Assembly (NCBI GenBank): GCA_016209865.1 | Contig: JACQVL010000271.1 | Location: 1-15,158, forward strand | Reading direction: 5' to 3' | DNA length: 15,158 bases | DNA from: Candidatus Latescibacterota bacterium | Lineage (GTDB): Bacteria > JAAXHH01 > JACQVL01 | Shown here: positions 1-6,204 of the stretch, piece by piece | Layout of the letters: each line of letters opens with the position of its first letter | Position numbering within the stretch: position 1 is the stretch's first letter | Made by a program: the position numbers and the translations under genes | The notes under the pieces: generated by a model | Seen by the model: only the letters and a program-made list of their open reading frames with translations | What the model was told of the DNA's origin: nothing | Database searches by the model: none

Positions 1-28
1 GCTGTCATTCCCGCGAAACCATATTGTC

Positions 29-57
29 ATAATACAGACGCCCGAACCGCTTGTCAA
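29..57 (-). promoter_or_regulatory. Near-consensus sigma70 promoter firing leftward out of the window
   Basis: On the minus strand TTGACA (57-52) is followed by exactly 17 bases and then TATTAT (34-29). The -35 matches the E. coli consensus fully and the -10 matches at five of six positions with optimal spacing. It lies 5 bp beyond the stop of the small membrane protein gene, so it would drive whatever lies to the left of this window, either a gene or a small RNA. The predicted start is near position 22. That the host sigma factor uses this consensus is an assumption. Confidence 0.55.
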
Positions 58-61
58 GTGC

Positions 62-205
62 CTACGCCACCAGTTCCGCGTCCGCGTCTGTTTCTGGAAC
101 GATGGTCTCCGTCGGTCGCTCCGTTTCCACGCGCCAGACGAGACGGACGACCCAGATCGCCAGGATGATTTCCAGGCCAATTAATGACCACGCGAGGGGG
201 CTCAT
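62..205 (-). CDS. 47-aa single-pass membrane protein next to the NCS1 permease
   Basis: A small ORF of 47 residues starts at ATG 205, with the ribosome-binding site AAGGAG (212-217) six bases upstream, and stops with TAG at 62-64. A longer in-frame reading back to 298 would run into the NCS1 gene and has no good ribosome site. Residues 3-20 form one hydrophobic helix, followed by the basic stretch RLVWRVETER and an acidic tail (PETDADAEL), which suggests a cytoplasmic C-terminus. It begins 31 bp after the NCS1 permease stop, so the two are probably co-transcribed. I do not recognise a family. By position it could be an accessory subunit or stabiliser of the permease, but this is inference. 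The good ribosome-binding site and clean TM-plus-charged-tail layout argue that it is a real gene. Confidence 0.6.
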   Translation of the reverse strand: MSPLAWSLIGLEIILAIWVVRLVWRVETERPTETIVPETDADAELVA

Positions 206-236
206 AGCATTCTCCTTGCGATGTTGACATAGACGA

Positions 237-1571
237 TTATTTGAACAACTGTCGCTCTGGCGTCGTCCCGCGTGCGAGGGCGAAGCGCATCCAGCCATAA
301 TAGATGAGGCCGGCGGTCAGCGTACTCGTGATCAGGCCGCTGAACAGTTGGGTGACGCCTGTATAATACCCGACGGCGAACCCGGCGGCCCAGGCCACGA
401 ATGCGGCGGGGTTGAGGTTCATGTCCGATCCTCGCGCGTGCTCATACCGTCCTCGGCGCTCCGGGAAGGCCCAGTAATCGAGGATGACCGTGATGGCGAT
501 CGGGCTGACCACCCAGGCGAGGAACCCCACCCACCAGTTAGCCAGTTTGTCCAGGCCGAGGAAACTCCCCGCGAACCCGACGAGCCCGGTCAGTATCGTC
601 GCCACCCGCCGTGTGAACTCCTGATTCCGTGCGATCGGGAGAGGCGGTGCAGAGAACGCCAGACCCGACGCATAGACCCCACCCTGGACGGTTGACTGTG
701 CCCCGAACCACAGGGCAACCCAGGCCAGGAATCCCAGGCCGAGGGTATTCGTGATCAAGAAAATGTTGAAGTCGCCCGTATGCGCCGCTCCGATCGCGCC
801 GCCCCAATACTGGAGCGTGACGAGTATGGCGTATGCGGACAGGATGCCGATCGCGGCGTGTTTCCCGTTCTTCCAGAAGCGGGCCAGGTCGGAGATGATC
901 GTCACCCCGACCAGCCAGCCGCCCGCCGCCATGTCGAACCCGGTCAGGACGTTCACTTTTGGCGTCCATGTCTTGTCCCAGAGCGCGACCAACCCGCCCG
1001 CGCTCCGGAGCGTGAGGATGAGTACCAGGCCGAAAATGACCATGAATCCCGGCACGGCGAACCAGTCAATGTACGCCAGCCAGCGGATTTTGATGACAGC
1101 CGGCAGGATAAACAGCGCACCGATGGCGACGGTGGCGACGATCCAGAGGAAGGAACCGGGCGCCGCGCCGATCTGCTCGATGAACCCATCGCGCGTGATG
1201 TTCAAGATGACCGCAAACCATCCCATGTTCACGATACCCATGATGACGTTGGGGAGCACGACCCCGGAGCGGCCGTAGCTGTACCGGTAGAGCAGCGCGC
1301 TCGAGTATCCGGTGCGCGCAGCCGCCACGCCGATCAACACCCCGACGATCCCGTTGCACAGTGTGCCGAAGAAAATAATCGGCATCGACATCCGCAGCGG
1401 GAAGGCCTGGCCGACCAGCCCACCCACGAGGAAGCTGGACAGGACGAGCACCCAGCCCGCTAAGATGAGGGAATTGTTCCAAAACCCGAGCCGGTGAGAC
1501 AGTGGAACCTTCGACCGCGCCGCATCACCGACCGTGGCGACCTGTGAAGGGGGTGTCTCCGATTGCGCCAT
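237..1571 (-). CDS. NCS1-family (CodB-like) nucleobase/cation symporter
   Basis: A 444-residue polytopic membrane protein with about 12 hydrophobic helices, which is the usual length of NCS1 (cytosine-purine/uracil/thiamine/allantoin) permeases. Recognisable segments include the N-terminal HRLGFWNNSLILAGWVL, the RTGYSSALLYRYSYGRSG segment near residues 86-103 (typical NCS1 TM2-3 region), and GGWLVGVTIISDLARFW near residue 217, matching the family's TM6 region with a D-x-x-R-F motif. The start ATG at 1571 is preceded by a perfect AGGAGG (1576-1581). The family imports nucleobases, hydantoins or related N-heterocycles with Na+ or H+. The substrate cannot be read here; CodB-like cytosine transport is only the nearest description. 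The gene begins 19 bp after the MalG-type permease stop, so it sits in an ABC sugar-transport operon, an unusual partner. No metabolic gene for nucleobases is nearby. Confidence 0.85.
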   Translation of the reverse strand: MAQSETPPSQVATVGDAARSKVPLSHRLGFWNNSLILAGWVLVLSSFLVGGLVGQAFPLRMSMPIIFFGTLCNGIVGVLIGVAAARTGYSSALLYRYSYGRSGVVLPNVIMGIVNMGWFAVILNITRDGFIEQIGAAPGSFLWIVATVAIGALFILPAVIKIRWLAYIDWFAVPGFMVIFGLVLILTLRSAGGLVALWDKTWTPKVNVLTGFDMAAGGWLVGVTIISDLARFWKNGKHAAIGILSAYAILVTLQYWGGAIGAAHTGDFNIFLITNTLGLGFLAWVALWFGAQSTVQGGVYASGLAFSAPPLPIARNQEFTRRVATILTGLVGFAGSFLGLDKLANWWVGFLAWVVSPIAITVILDYWAFPERRGRYEHARGSDMNLNPAAFVAWAAGFAVGYYTGVTQLFSGLITSTLTAGLIYYGWMRFALARGTTPERQLFK

Positions 1572-1590
1572 AATGCCTCCTCTCTCACTG

Positions 1591-2394
1591 TTACCCTTTC
1601 AGTCCTGTGAGTGCGATCCCCTGGATGAATGTCTTCTGTGCGAAGAAGAAGAGAATCAGGACGGGCAGGACGACGAGCGTGGATGCCGCCATCAGCATGT
1701 GCCACTGCGTCCCGCCGTGCTGACTCTGGTAGAACTGGAGGCCGAGGGAGAGGGTGAACGTTTCTTGCTTGGTGAGGTAGATCAGCGGGCCGAGGAAATC
1801 GTTCCAGGCGTATATGAAATGGAAGAGTGCGACCACCATCAGCGCCGGACGCGCGAGCGGGACGATCACATCCTTAAAGATGCGCAGCTCCGAGCATCCG
1901 TCGATCCGGGCGGCTTCTGAGAGGTCGAACGGGATCGTCAGGAAGAACTGGCGGAGCAGGAAGATGTTGAACGCGCTCCCGAAGAACGCGGGCACCCACA
2001 GCGGCCGGTTCGTCCCGATCCAGTGCAGCGTCCGGAACACCCCGTACAGCGGGATCATCGTGACCGGGAACGGGATCATCATCGTGGACAGGGAGAGGAT
2101 GAAGAGCGCGTCCCGGCCCGGCCAGCGGATGCGGGCAAATCCGTAGGCGACCAGGGAACAGGAGAGCAGGGTGCCGATTATCCCAAGGATGCAGATGGCG
2201 AGCGTATTCTTCGCGTACTGGAAGAACGGGATGTAATTCACCGCGTCGAGGTAGTTCCGGATCAGGATCGGGCGGGGAATCCACTCCGGCGGGAGTTTCA
2301 TCACCTGATCGATCGGTTTCAGTGACGTCGAGATCATCCACAGGAGGGGAAACAGAAACACGCACGACAGCGCGATCAGGATGGCGTGAATCAT
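1591..2394 (-). CDS. MalG/UgpE-type carbohydrate ABC transporter permease
   Basis: An inner-membrane permease subunit of a CUT1-type sugar importer. From ATG 2394 it is 267 aa, close to the family norm of about 275. The EAA loop that docks to the ATPase is clear near residues 160-185 (SEAARIDGCSELRIFKDV, then PLARPAL), and the C-terminus GIALTGLKG is the typical MalG ending. About six helices are visible. The start is uncertain: ATG 2394 has no purine-rich ribosome site and leaves almost no cytoplasmic head before TM1. The frame stays open upstream through the heptad repeat. ATG 2493, with AAGGA six bases before it, would give 300 aa and a repeat-encoded N-terminus. The paired MalF permease lies just upstream. 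No substrate-binding protein or ATPase gene is in the window, so these must lie elsewhere. Confidence 0.85.
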   Translation of the reverse strand: MIHAILIALSCVFLFPLLWMISTSLKPIDQVMKLPPEWIPRPILIRNYLDAVNYIPFFQYAKNTLAICILGIIGTLLSCSLVAYGFARIRWPGRDALFILSLSTMMIPFPVTMIPLYGVFRTLHWIGTNRPLWVPAFFGSAFNIFLLRQFFLTIPFDLSEAARIDGCSELRIFKDVIVPLARPALMVVALFHFIYAWNDFLGPLIYLTKQETFTLSLGLQFYQSQHGGTQWHMLMAASTLVVLPVLILFFFAQKTFIQGIALTGLKG

Positions 2395-2567
2395 GAAAGG
2401 ACGAAGTATGAAGGACGGACGAAAAGGACGAAGTATGAAGGACGAAGGACGAAAAGGAAGAATGAAAAAGGGCTGTTGCCCTTCCTTTTTCATCCTTTGT
2501 CCTTGCCGTTTCATTTCGTCCTTCATCCTTTGTCCTTGCCGTTTCATTTCGTCCTTCATCCTTGCTC
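2395..2567. repeat. Inverted AAGGACG-type heptad arrays between malF- and malG-type genes
   Basis: The 173-bp gap is almost wholly repeat. The left arm (about 2395-2460) reads heptads such as AAGGACG and AAGTATG on the plus strand. The right arm (2491-2567) reads the complement and contains two identical 33-bp units (2491-2523 and 2524-2556) plus a partial third. Each unit on the minus strand is heptads of the type AAGGATG, AAGGACG, AAATGAA. Between the arms is a perfect hairpin, AAGGGC/GCCCTT with loop TGTT (2468-2483), extended by A/T-rich pairs. On the minus strand the array starts right after the MalF stop (TGA, GAGC, then heptads). The 33-bp unit equals 11 codons, so the frame stays open through the repeat. 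Confidence 0.85.
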
Positions 2568-3449
2568 TCACTTCCCCGCATAGTAGACATGTCTCTCCGA
2601 CACCTTCGTGGCGATGAGCGTCAGGCCGAGGATGAGCAGGAACAGCATCCACGCCATCGCGCAGGCATAGCCCATCCGGAGGTAGGTGAACGCGTTATCG
2701 TACAGGTACATCGTGTAGAACAGTGTCGCGCGGGCCGGACCGCCGCCCGTCATCACGTACGGGACGGCGAACACCTGCATCACCCCGATGATGCCGAGAA
2801 TCAGGTTGAAATAGATAACCGGCGAGATCATCGGGAGGGTGATGTGGCGGATTTTGTGGTGCCAGGACGCGCCGTCGAGGTCGGCGGACTCATAGAGATG
2901 GACGGGCACGTCCTGAAGCCCGGCCAGGTAGACGACGACCGCCCGGCCGATTCCCCAGAGACTCATCAACACGAGGGCGGGCTTGGCCCAGGCAGGATCG
3001 ACGAGCCAGCGGGGACCGGGCAGACCAATTGCCCCCAGGGCATAGTTCACGACCCCATACTGGGCGTTGAACATCCACAGCCAGAGGATGGCGAGTGCGA
3101 TCATCGGGACGAGGGAAGGGACGAAGAAGATCGCCCGGTAGAACACCATGCCGCGCACCTTCGTGTTGAGCAGCAGAGCGAGCGCGATCCCGCAGATCAG
3201 GTCGAGCGGCAGCGCGAAGGCAGCGTAGAACCCGGTATTCGACAGCGCCTTCCAGAAGACCTCGTCGGTGAACAGATCGCGGTAATTGTCCAGGCCGATC
3301 CAGGCGGCCGGGGTAAGGACGGAGTATTCGCACAGGCTGTAGTAGAGGGAAGCGAGAATGGGGTACAGTTCCCAGGCGACCAGGCCGATCAGCCAGGGCG
3401 AGACGAACAGCAGGCCGTTGCGCAGGTCACAGCGTTGTTGGCGGGACAT
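2568..3449 (-). CDS. MalF/UgpA-type carbohydrate ABC transporter permease
   Basis: A 293-aa inner-membrane permease of a CUT1 sugar importer, of normal length for the UgpA/LacF group. It has an early TM1 (LLFVSPWLIGLVAWELYPI), the VRGMVFYRAIFFVPSLVP block near 98-115 typical of the family, and the EAA loop at about 187-212 (ESADLDGASWHHKIRHITL, then PMISPVI). The motif TGGGPARAT near 234-242 is the family's usual conserved segment before TM5. The start ATG directly follows the TAA of the oxidoreductase gene (TAAATG), so translation is probably coupled; no good separate ribosome site is seen. It pairs with the MalG-type permease downstream to form the heterodimeric channel. The substrate cannot be inferred beyond a likely sugar or sugar derivative. 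Confidence 0.88.
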   Translation of the reverse strand: MSRQQRCDLRNGLLFVSPWLIGLVAWELYPILASLYYSLCEYSVLTPAAWIGLDNYRDLFTDEVFWKALSNTGFYAAFALPLDLICGIALALLLNTKVRGMVFYRAIFFVPSLVPMIALAILWLWMFNAQYGVVNYALGAIGLPGPRWLVDPAWAKPALVLMSLWGIGRAVVVYLAGLQDVPVHLYESADLDGASWHHKIRHITLPMISPVIYFNLILGIIGVMQVFAVPYVMTGGGPARATLFYTMYLYDNAFTYLRMGYACAMAWMLFLLILGLTLIATKVSERHVYYAGK

Positions 3450-4427
3450 TTACGCAACCGTCACCGGCCTGCCGGTCTGGGCGGAATCGTAGACGGCCCG
3501 GACGAGTTGCAGGGAGCGCTTCGCTTCCGCGCCGTCGATGCGCGGCGTACCGCCTTCGCGGACGACGCGGACGATGTCCTCGATGACGTTCTTCGGGCCG
3601 TCGTACGGGAAGGGGTCGGACTCCGATTCGCCGGGGATTTGCCATACCTCGATCTTGTTACTGGCCGTCATCACCACGCCACGATCGCCATGGATCTCCA
3701 TCCGGGGCGGGAAATCGTGCGGGCAGGTCGTCGTCCCCAAGATCGTCCCGACCGCGCCGTTCTGGAACGCGATCATCGCCATCCCTAAGTCTTCCGTTTC
3801 GATCTTGTGGGTGAACACCCCGATCTGGCCCCAGACGGTCTTGGGCGGTCCCATCAGCCAGACGAGGAGGTCGATCTGGTGGACTGTCTGGTTGATGAGC
3901 GACCCGCCCCCGTCCAGTTTCCAGGTGCCGTGCCACCCCTCGTAGTAGGCGTCGCTCCGGTACCACTTCAGCCGGGCCTCGCCCAGGATGAGCTTCCCCA
4001 GCCGGCCCTCCTGGATCGCCTGCCGGAGGCGGACGTTGTCGGCGACGTACCGGGACTCGAAATCGACAGCCAGGATGACGCCTGCTTGCTTGCAGGCCGC
4101 AATCATCGTATCTGCCCGCTCCAGGGTCACCTCGATCGGCTTCGTCGAGATCGCGTGCTTGCCCGCCTGGGCGGCGGCGATGACAAAATCGGCGTGCGTC
4201 CCGCTGGGGGTCATCACCATGATGGCGTCGATATCCGTGCGGTCGAGCAGCCGCCGGTAGTCGTCGTACCACTCGATCCCATACTTGGCTGCCGCTTTTT
4301 GGCCTCGTGCGGGGTCGATGTCCGCGACCGCGACGAGCCGCGCGCCGGCCATCTGGTGGATCAGTTCCGCGCGGGACGCCCCCATCCCAAGCCCGATCAC
4401 CCCGAACCCGACTGTATCTGCAGACAT
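3450..4427 (-). CDS. Gfo/Idh/MocA-family NAD(P)-dependent oxidoreductase
   Basis: A 325-aa cytosolic dehydrogenase, normal for the family. The N-terminal Rossmann fold has the dinucleotide loop GVIGLGMG (residues 9-16), followed by VADIDPARG. The family's EKP motif appears as TKP (residues 95-97), with Lys96 the expected catalytic or cofactor lysine. GGGSLINQTVHQIDLL (173-188) is the substrate-domain signature with His183. Such enzymes oxidise or epimerise sugars, inositols and related polyols. I chose ATG 4427 because AGAGGAG (4433-4439) sits five bases upstream. A start further upstream at 4529 would run through the terminator hairpin and heptad repeat. It is the first gene of the transport operon, which suggests that it processes the imported sugar. 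The Glu-to-Thr change in EKP is tolerated in some members and does not by itself mean inactivity. Confidence 0.88.
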   Translation of the reverse strand: MSADTVGFGVIGLGMGASRAELIHQMAGARLVAVADIDPARGQKAAAKYGIEWYDDYRRLLDRTDIDAIMVMTPSGTHADFVIAAAQAGKHAISTKPIEVTLERADTMIAACKQAGVILAVDFESRYVADNVRLRQAIQEGRLGKLILGEARLKWYRSDAYYEGWHGTWKLDGGGSLINQTVHQIDLLVWLMGPPKTVWGQIGVFTHKIETEDLGMAMIAFQNGAVGTILGTTTCPHDFPPRMEIHGDRGVVMTASNKIEVWQIPGESESDPFPYDGPKNVIEDIVRVVREGGTPRIDGAEAKRSLQLVRAVYDSAQTGRPVTVA

Positions 4428-4445
4428 TGGCGCTCCTCTGGGTAG

Positions 4446-4478
4446 AAAAACGGCTCTGCCAGGGGTTGAAGCAGAGCC
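4446..4478 (-). terminator. Intrinsic terminator just before the oxidoreductase ribosome site (possible attenuator)
   Basis: Read on the minus strand, GGCTCTGC (4478-4471) and GCAGAGCC (4459-4452) form a perfect 8-bp GC-rich stem with an 11-base loop, followed by GTTTTT (U-tract at 4450-4446). This is a classic Rho-independent terminator. It ends only about 6 bp before the AGAGGAG ribosome site of the Gfo/Idh gene at 4427, which leaves no room for a promoter after it. It therefore either ends transcription from the upstream gene with occasional read-through, or acts as a leader attenuator. Confidence 0.7.
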
Positions 4479-4487
4479 TCTCAACAG

Positions 4488-4627
4488 AGTGACGAGTGAC
4501 AAGTGACGAGCAAATTTAGAGCGAAGCATCGCGTCGTTCCTGAGACCCTTCGCTGCGCTCAGGGTGACATGGCGTGAGCGGTTCTTAATCTCAACCTTCT
4601 TTTACTCGTCACTCGTCACTTGTCACT
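4488..4627. repeat. Inverted AGTGACG-type heptad pair between the hypothetical gene and Gfo/Idh gene
   Basis: The left arm (4488-4510) reads AGTGACG, AGTGACA, AGTGACG, AG on the plus strand. The right arm (4605-4627) reads the complement; its reverse complement matches the left arm at 21 of 23 positions. On minus-strand RNA the arms could form a long imperfect stem enclosing about 94 bases. The enclosed segment holds its own inverted repeats: CCTGAG/CTCAGG (4539-4544 and 4558-4563), the competing ACCCT/AGGGT (4545-4549 and 4561-4565), and GCGAAG/CTTCGC (4521-4526 and 4548-4553). The right arm begins immediately after the TAG of the hypothetical gene. No gene lies in 4428-4628. Confidence 0.85.
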
Positions 4628-4628
4628 G

Positions 4629-4976
4629 CTATTCTTCAAACCGTCCCGACCCGACGGACAAGAACTCATTCGCTAACAACTCGCGGATAACGGCCACCTT
4701 CTCCTGCGACCGCATCCCGATCTCGCGTTTGACTTCCTCGCTCGCCAGTTCATCGACACAGCCGACTCGCTCGACGTACTCGGCGATGAGCTCTTCCTCC
4801 CAGTCGGCGCTGGCGTTGGCGGTGACGTAGACAGAATAGGTTCTGATGGGCAACGGATAATCATCCGGAATCATCGCCTGCACGTCCCGGATCACTTCAT
4901 TGACCCTTATTTCCTGCACCCCTCTGTCCTTCAGTTCCTTGATCATCTCATTCAGGTCATTGAATGTGATCTTCAC
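4629..4976 (-). CDS. Hypothetical protein, 115 aa
   Basis: I do not recognise this protein. The start is taken as GTG 4976 because AAAGGAG lies eight bases upstream; the longer frame to 5075 has low-complexity Arg/Cys-rich residues and no ribosome site. The 115-residue product is soluble and acidic. It has an N-terminal amphipathic helix (FNDLNEMIKELKDRGVQEIR), a central beta-like stretch (YPLPIRTYSVYVTANA) and a charged helical C-terminal half with one Cys in ERVGCVDELASEEVKREIG. There is no signal peptide, TM segment or obvious catalytic motif. It is divergent from hisG across 325 bp and is followed by heptad repeats and a terminator, so it may be a single-gene unit. The good ribosome site and natural amino-acid composition support a real gene. 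Function unknown. Confidence 0.7.
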   Translation of the reverse strand: MKITFNDLNEMIKELKDRGVQEIRVNEVIRDVQAMIPDDYPLPIRTYSVYVTANASADWEEELIAEYVERVGCVDELASEEVKREIGMRSQEKVAVIRELLANEFLSVGSGRFEE

Positions 4977-5153
4977 TGCCCAAACTCCTTTCTGTCTGCG
5001 CCGAGTGTTCGTCAGATCGGCGTAGAGACACGGACGCGCATACGGATGCGCCGGAAGGAACGCACACGACGCCACCGGTACGGCCGGACGGCTGGGCGTG
5101 GTCCATTCCAGTTAATCATACAAAATCCTCCGGTCTACACCAGACCTGCTTAT

Positions 5154-5182
5154 ACCCTAACAGAACCTCCCGGCGATGTCAA
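5154..5182 (-). promoter_or_regulatory. Possible promoter for the hypothetical gene
   Basis: On the minus strand TTGACA (5182-5177) is followed by 17 bases and TAGGGT (5159-5154). The -35 is perfect but the -10 is poor (3 of 6, keeping the TA and final T). It would give a leader of about 170 nt before GTG 4976, containing the GGTCT/AGACC inverted repeat just downstream of the start. Assignment is tentative. Confidence 0.3.
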
Positions 5183-5224
5183 GCTCTTTTTCATGGTGTG
5201 GCTGCGAATTTTCCTGATGGACTT

Positions 5225-5265
5225 TTGGGAGAGAGAATGTTATTTTTAAAAATATCAACATGTTG
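5225..5265 (+). promoter_or_regulatory. AT-rich palindromes and weak promoter upstream of hisG
   Basis: Two adjacent perfect palindromes lie 37-61 bp before the hisG start: TATTTTTAAAAATA (5241-5254) and CAACATGTTG (5256-5265). A weak -35 (TTGGGA, 5225-5230) with 16-bp spacing to TAAAAA (5247-5252) would place the transcription start inside the second palindrome, a classic repressor position. The promoter match is weak; the palindromes are certain, but their role is inferred. Confidence 0.35.
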
Positions 5266-5301
5266 TTCGGAGTTGTCCGCCGCTGAAAAGGAGTCTTCCC
5301 G

Positions 5302-6171
5302 ATGAAATTGAAGCTCGCATTGCCCAAAGGCAGCTTACAAGAATCCACGATGGAACTGATGCGGAGAGCGGGGTTCCACTGTTCCCTCAGCAGCCGATCC
5401 TACTTTCCCTGGGTCGATGACGAGGAACTGGACGCGATGCTCATCCGCGCGCAGGAGATCGCCCGGTACGTCGAGGACGGGGTGTTCGATGCCGGACTGA
5501 CGGGCAAGGACTGGATCCTGGAGACGGGCGCGGTGGTCGTGGAAGTGGCGGACCTGGTGTACGCCAAGCAGACCCGTCAGCCGTTCCGGTGGGTCCTGGC
5601 CGTCCCGGAGAATTCGCCCATCCAGACCGTCCATGACCTCGAAGGTAAGCGGATTTCGACGGAGATCGTCAACCTGACTCGAGCGTACCTGGAGAAGCAC
5701 GGTGTCCGGGCGGACATCGAATTCTCCTGGGGAGCGACGGAGGCGAAGGCCCCCGACTTAGCGGACGCGATCGTCGACGGGACGGAGACGGGGAGTTCGC
5801 TCCGGGCGAACAAGCTGCGGGTGCTGGACACCATCTTAGAATCGACGACGAAGCTGATCGCTAACACGTCGAGCTGGGAAGACCCGTGGAAGCGGCACAA
5901 GATCGAGAACGTCGCCATGCTGCTGCAAGGAGCGATCCTGGCGGACGGCATGGTGGGGCTGAAGATGAACGTGAGCCGGAACGACCTGGATCAGGTGCTC
6001 GGTCTCCTGCCCGCCCTGAAGCGGCCGACCATCTCCGGCCTGGCGGACGAACAGTGGGTCGCGATCGAGGTGATCATCGATGAATCAGCGGTGCGCGAAC
6101 TCATCCCGGCGCTGAAGCGGGCGGGGGCACAGGGGCTGGTGGAGTATCCGTTGAATAAGGTGATCTATTGA
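5302..6171 (+). CDS. hisG: ATP phosphoribosyltransferase, long form (first step of histidine biosynthesis)
   Basis: Cytosolic enzyme that joins ATP and PRPP to make phosphoribosyl-ATP, the committed step of histidine synthesis. At 289 aa it is the long, allosteric form, not the short form of about 210 aa that needs HisZ. Visible motifs are the N-terminal [11 protein letters not shown], the DAGLTGKDW segment (63-71), and the PRPP-binding loop [12 protein letters not shown] (159-170). The C-terminal 75 or so residues form the ACT-like regulatory domain that binds histidine. The start ATG 5302 has AAAAGGAG (5286-5293) at proper spacing. It heads a plus-strand unit with hisC and mutY. Feedback inhibition by histidine is expected from the family; palindromes upstream may add transcriptional control. 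Confidence 0.95.
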   Translation: MKLKLALPKGSLQESTMELMRRAGFHCSLSSRSYFPWVDDEELDAMLIRAQEIARYVEDGVFDAGLTGKDWILETGAVVVEVADLVYAKQTRQPFRWVLAVPENSPIQTVHDLEGKRISTEIVNLTRAYLEKHGVRADIEFSWGATEAKAPDLADAIVDGTETGSSLRANKLRVLDTILESTTKLIANTSSWEDPWKRHKIENVAMLLQGAILADGMVGLKMNVSRNDLDQVLGLLPALKRPTISGLADEQWVAIEVIIDESAVRELIPALKRAGAQGLVEYPLNKVIY

Positions 6172-6174
6172 GAG

Positions 6175-6192
6175 CAGTGACGAGTGACGAGT
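6175..6192 (+). repeat. Single-arm AGTGACG heptad array between hisG and hisC
   Basis: The 33-bp gap between hisG and hisC contains CAGTGACGAGTGACGAGT, about two and a half AGTGACG heptads, followed by AAAACAGG. It begins 3 bp after the hisG TGA with GAGC, the same junction as at the other sites, and closely matches the array after the hypothetical gene (GACGAGTGACGAGTAAAA is shared). No complementary arm precedes hisC. Confidence 0.75.
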
Positions 6193-6204
6193 AAAACAGG
6201 CTAA

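Larger units (their letters stand above)
4977..5301. other. 325-bp divergent intergenic region between the hypothetical gene and hisG
   Basis: I see no convincing gene here. The hypothetical gene would have a long leader containing two small inverted repeats: GCGCAT/ATGCGC with a 4-base loop (5036-5051), and GGTCT/AGACC with a 5-base loop (5132-5146). The right part is AT-rich and holds two palindromes before hisG, listed separately. Short open frames crossing the region (about 60 residues on either strand) lack ribosome sites and look like chance. Confidence 0.6.

Noticed and set aside
2491-2567. 33-bp direct repeats as a CRISPR array
   Set aside because: The units abut with no unique spacers, the unit itself consists of degenerate heptads, and no cas genes are nearby.
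2562-3788. Long plus-strand open frame of about 408 codons opposite the MalF and Gfo/Idh genes
   Set aside because: It is antisense to two well-recognised genes, rich in Arg/Asp/Glu/His/Gln and Pro as expected of a GC-rich shadow frame, and has no recognisable domain.
4428-4628. T-box or known riboswitch leader before the Gfo/Idh gene
   Set aside because: No T-box core or specifier-loop pattern can be seen, and the gene is not an amino-acid gene; only the terminator is clear.
4629-4976. XisI-like or toxin-antitoxin component
   Set aside because: No matching motif could be identified and no partner gene is adjacent.
5157-5348. Small minus-strand open frame overlapping the hisG start
   Set aside because: No ribosome site, overlaps hisG and the palindromes, and the composition looks non-coding.
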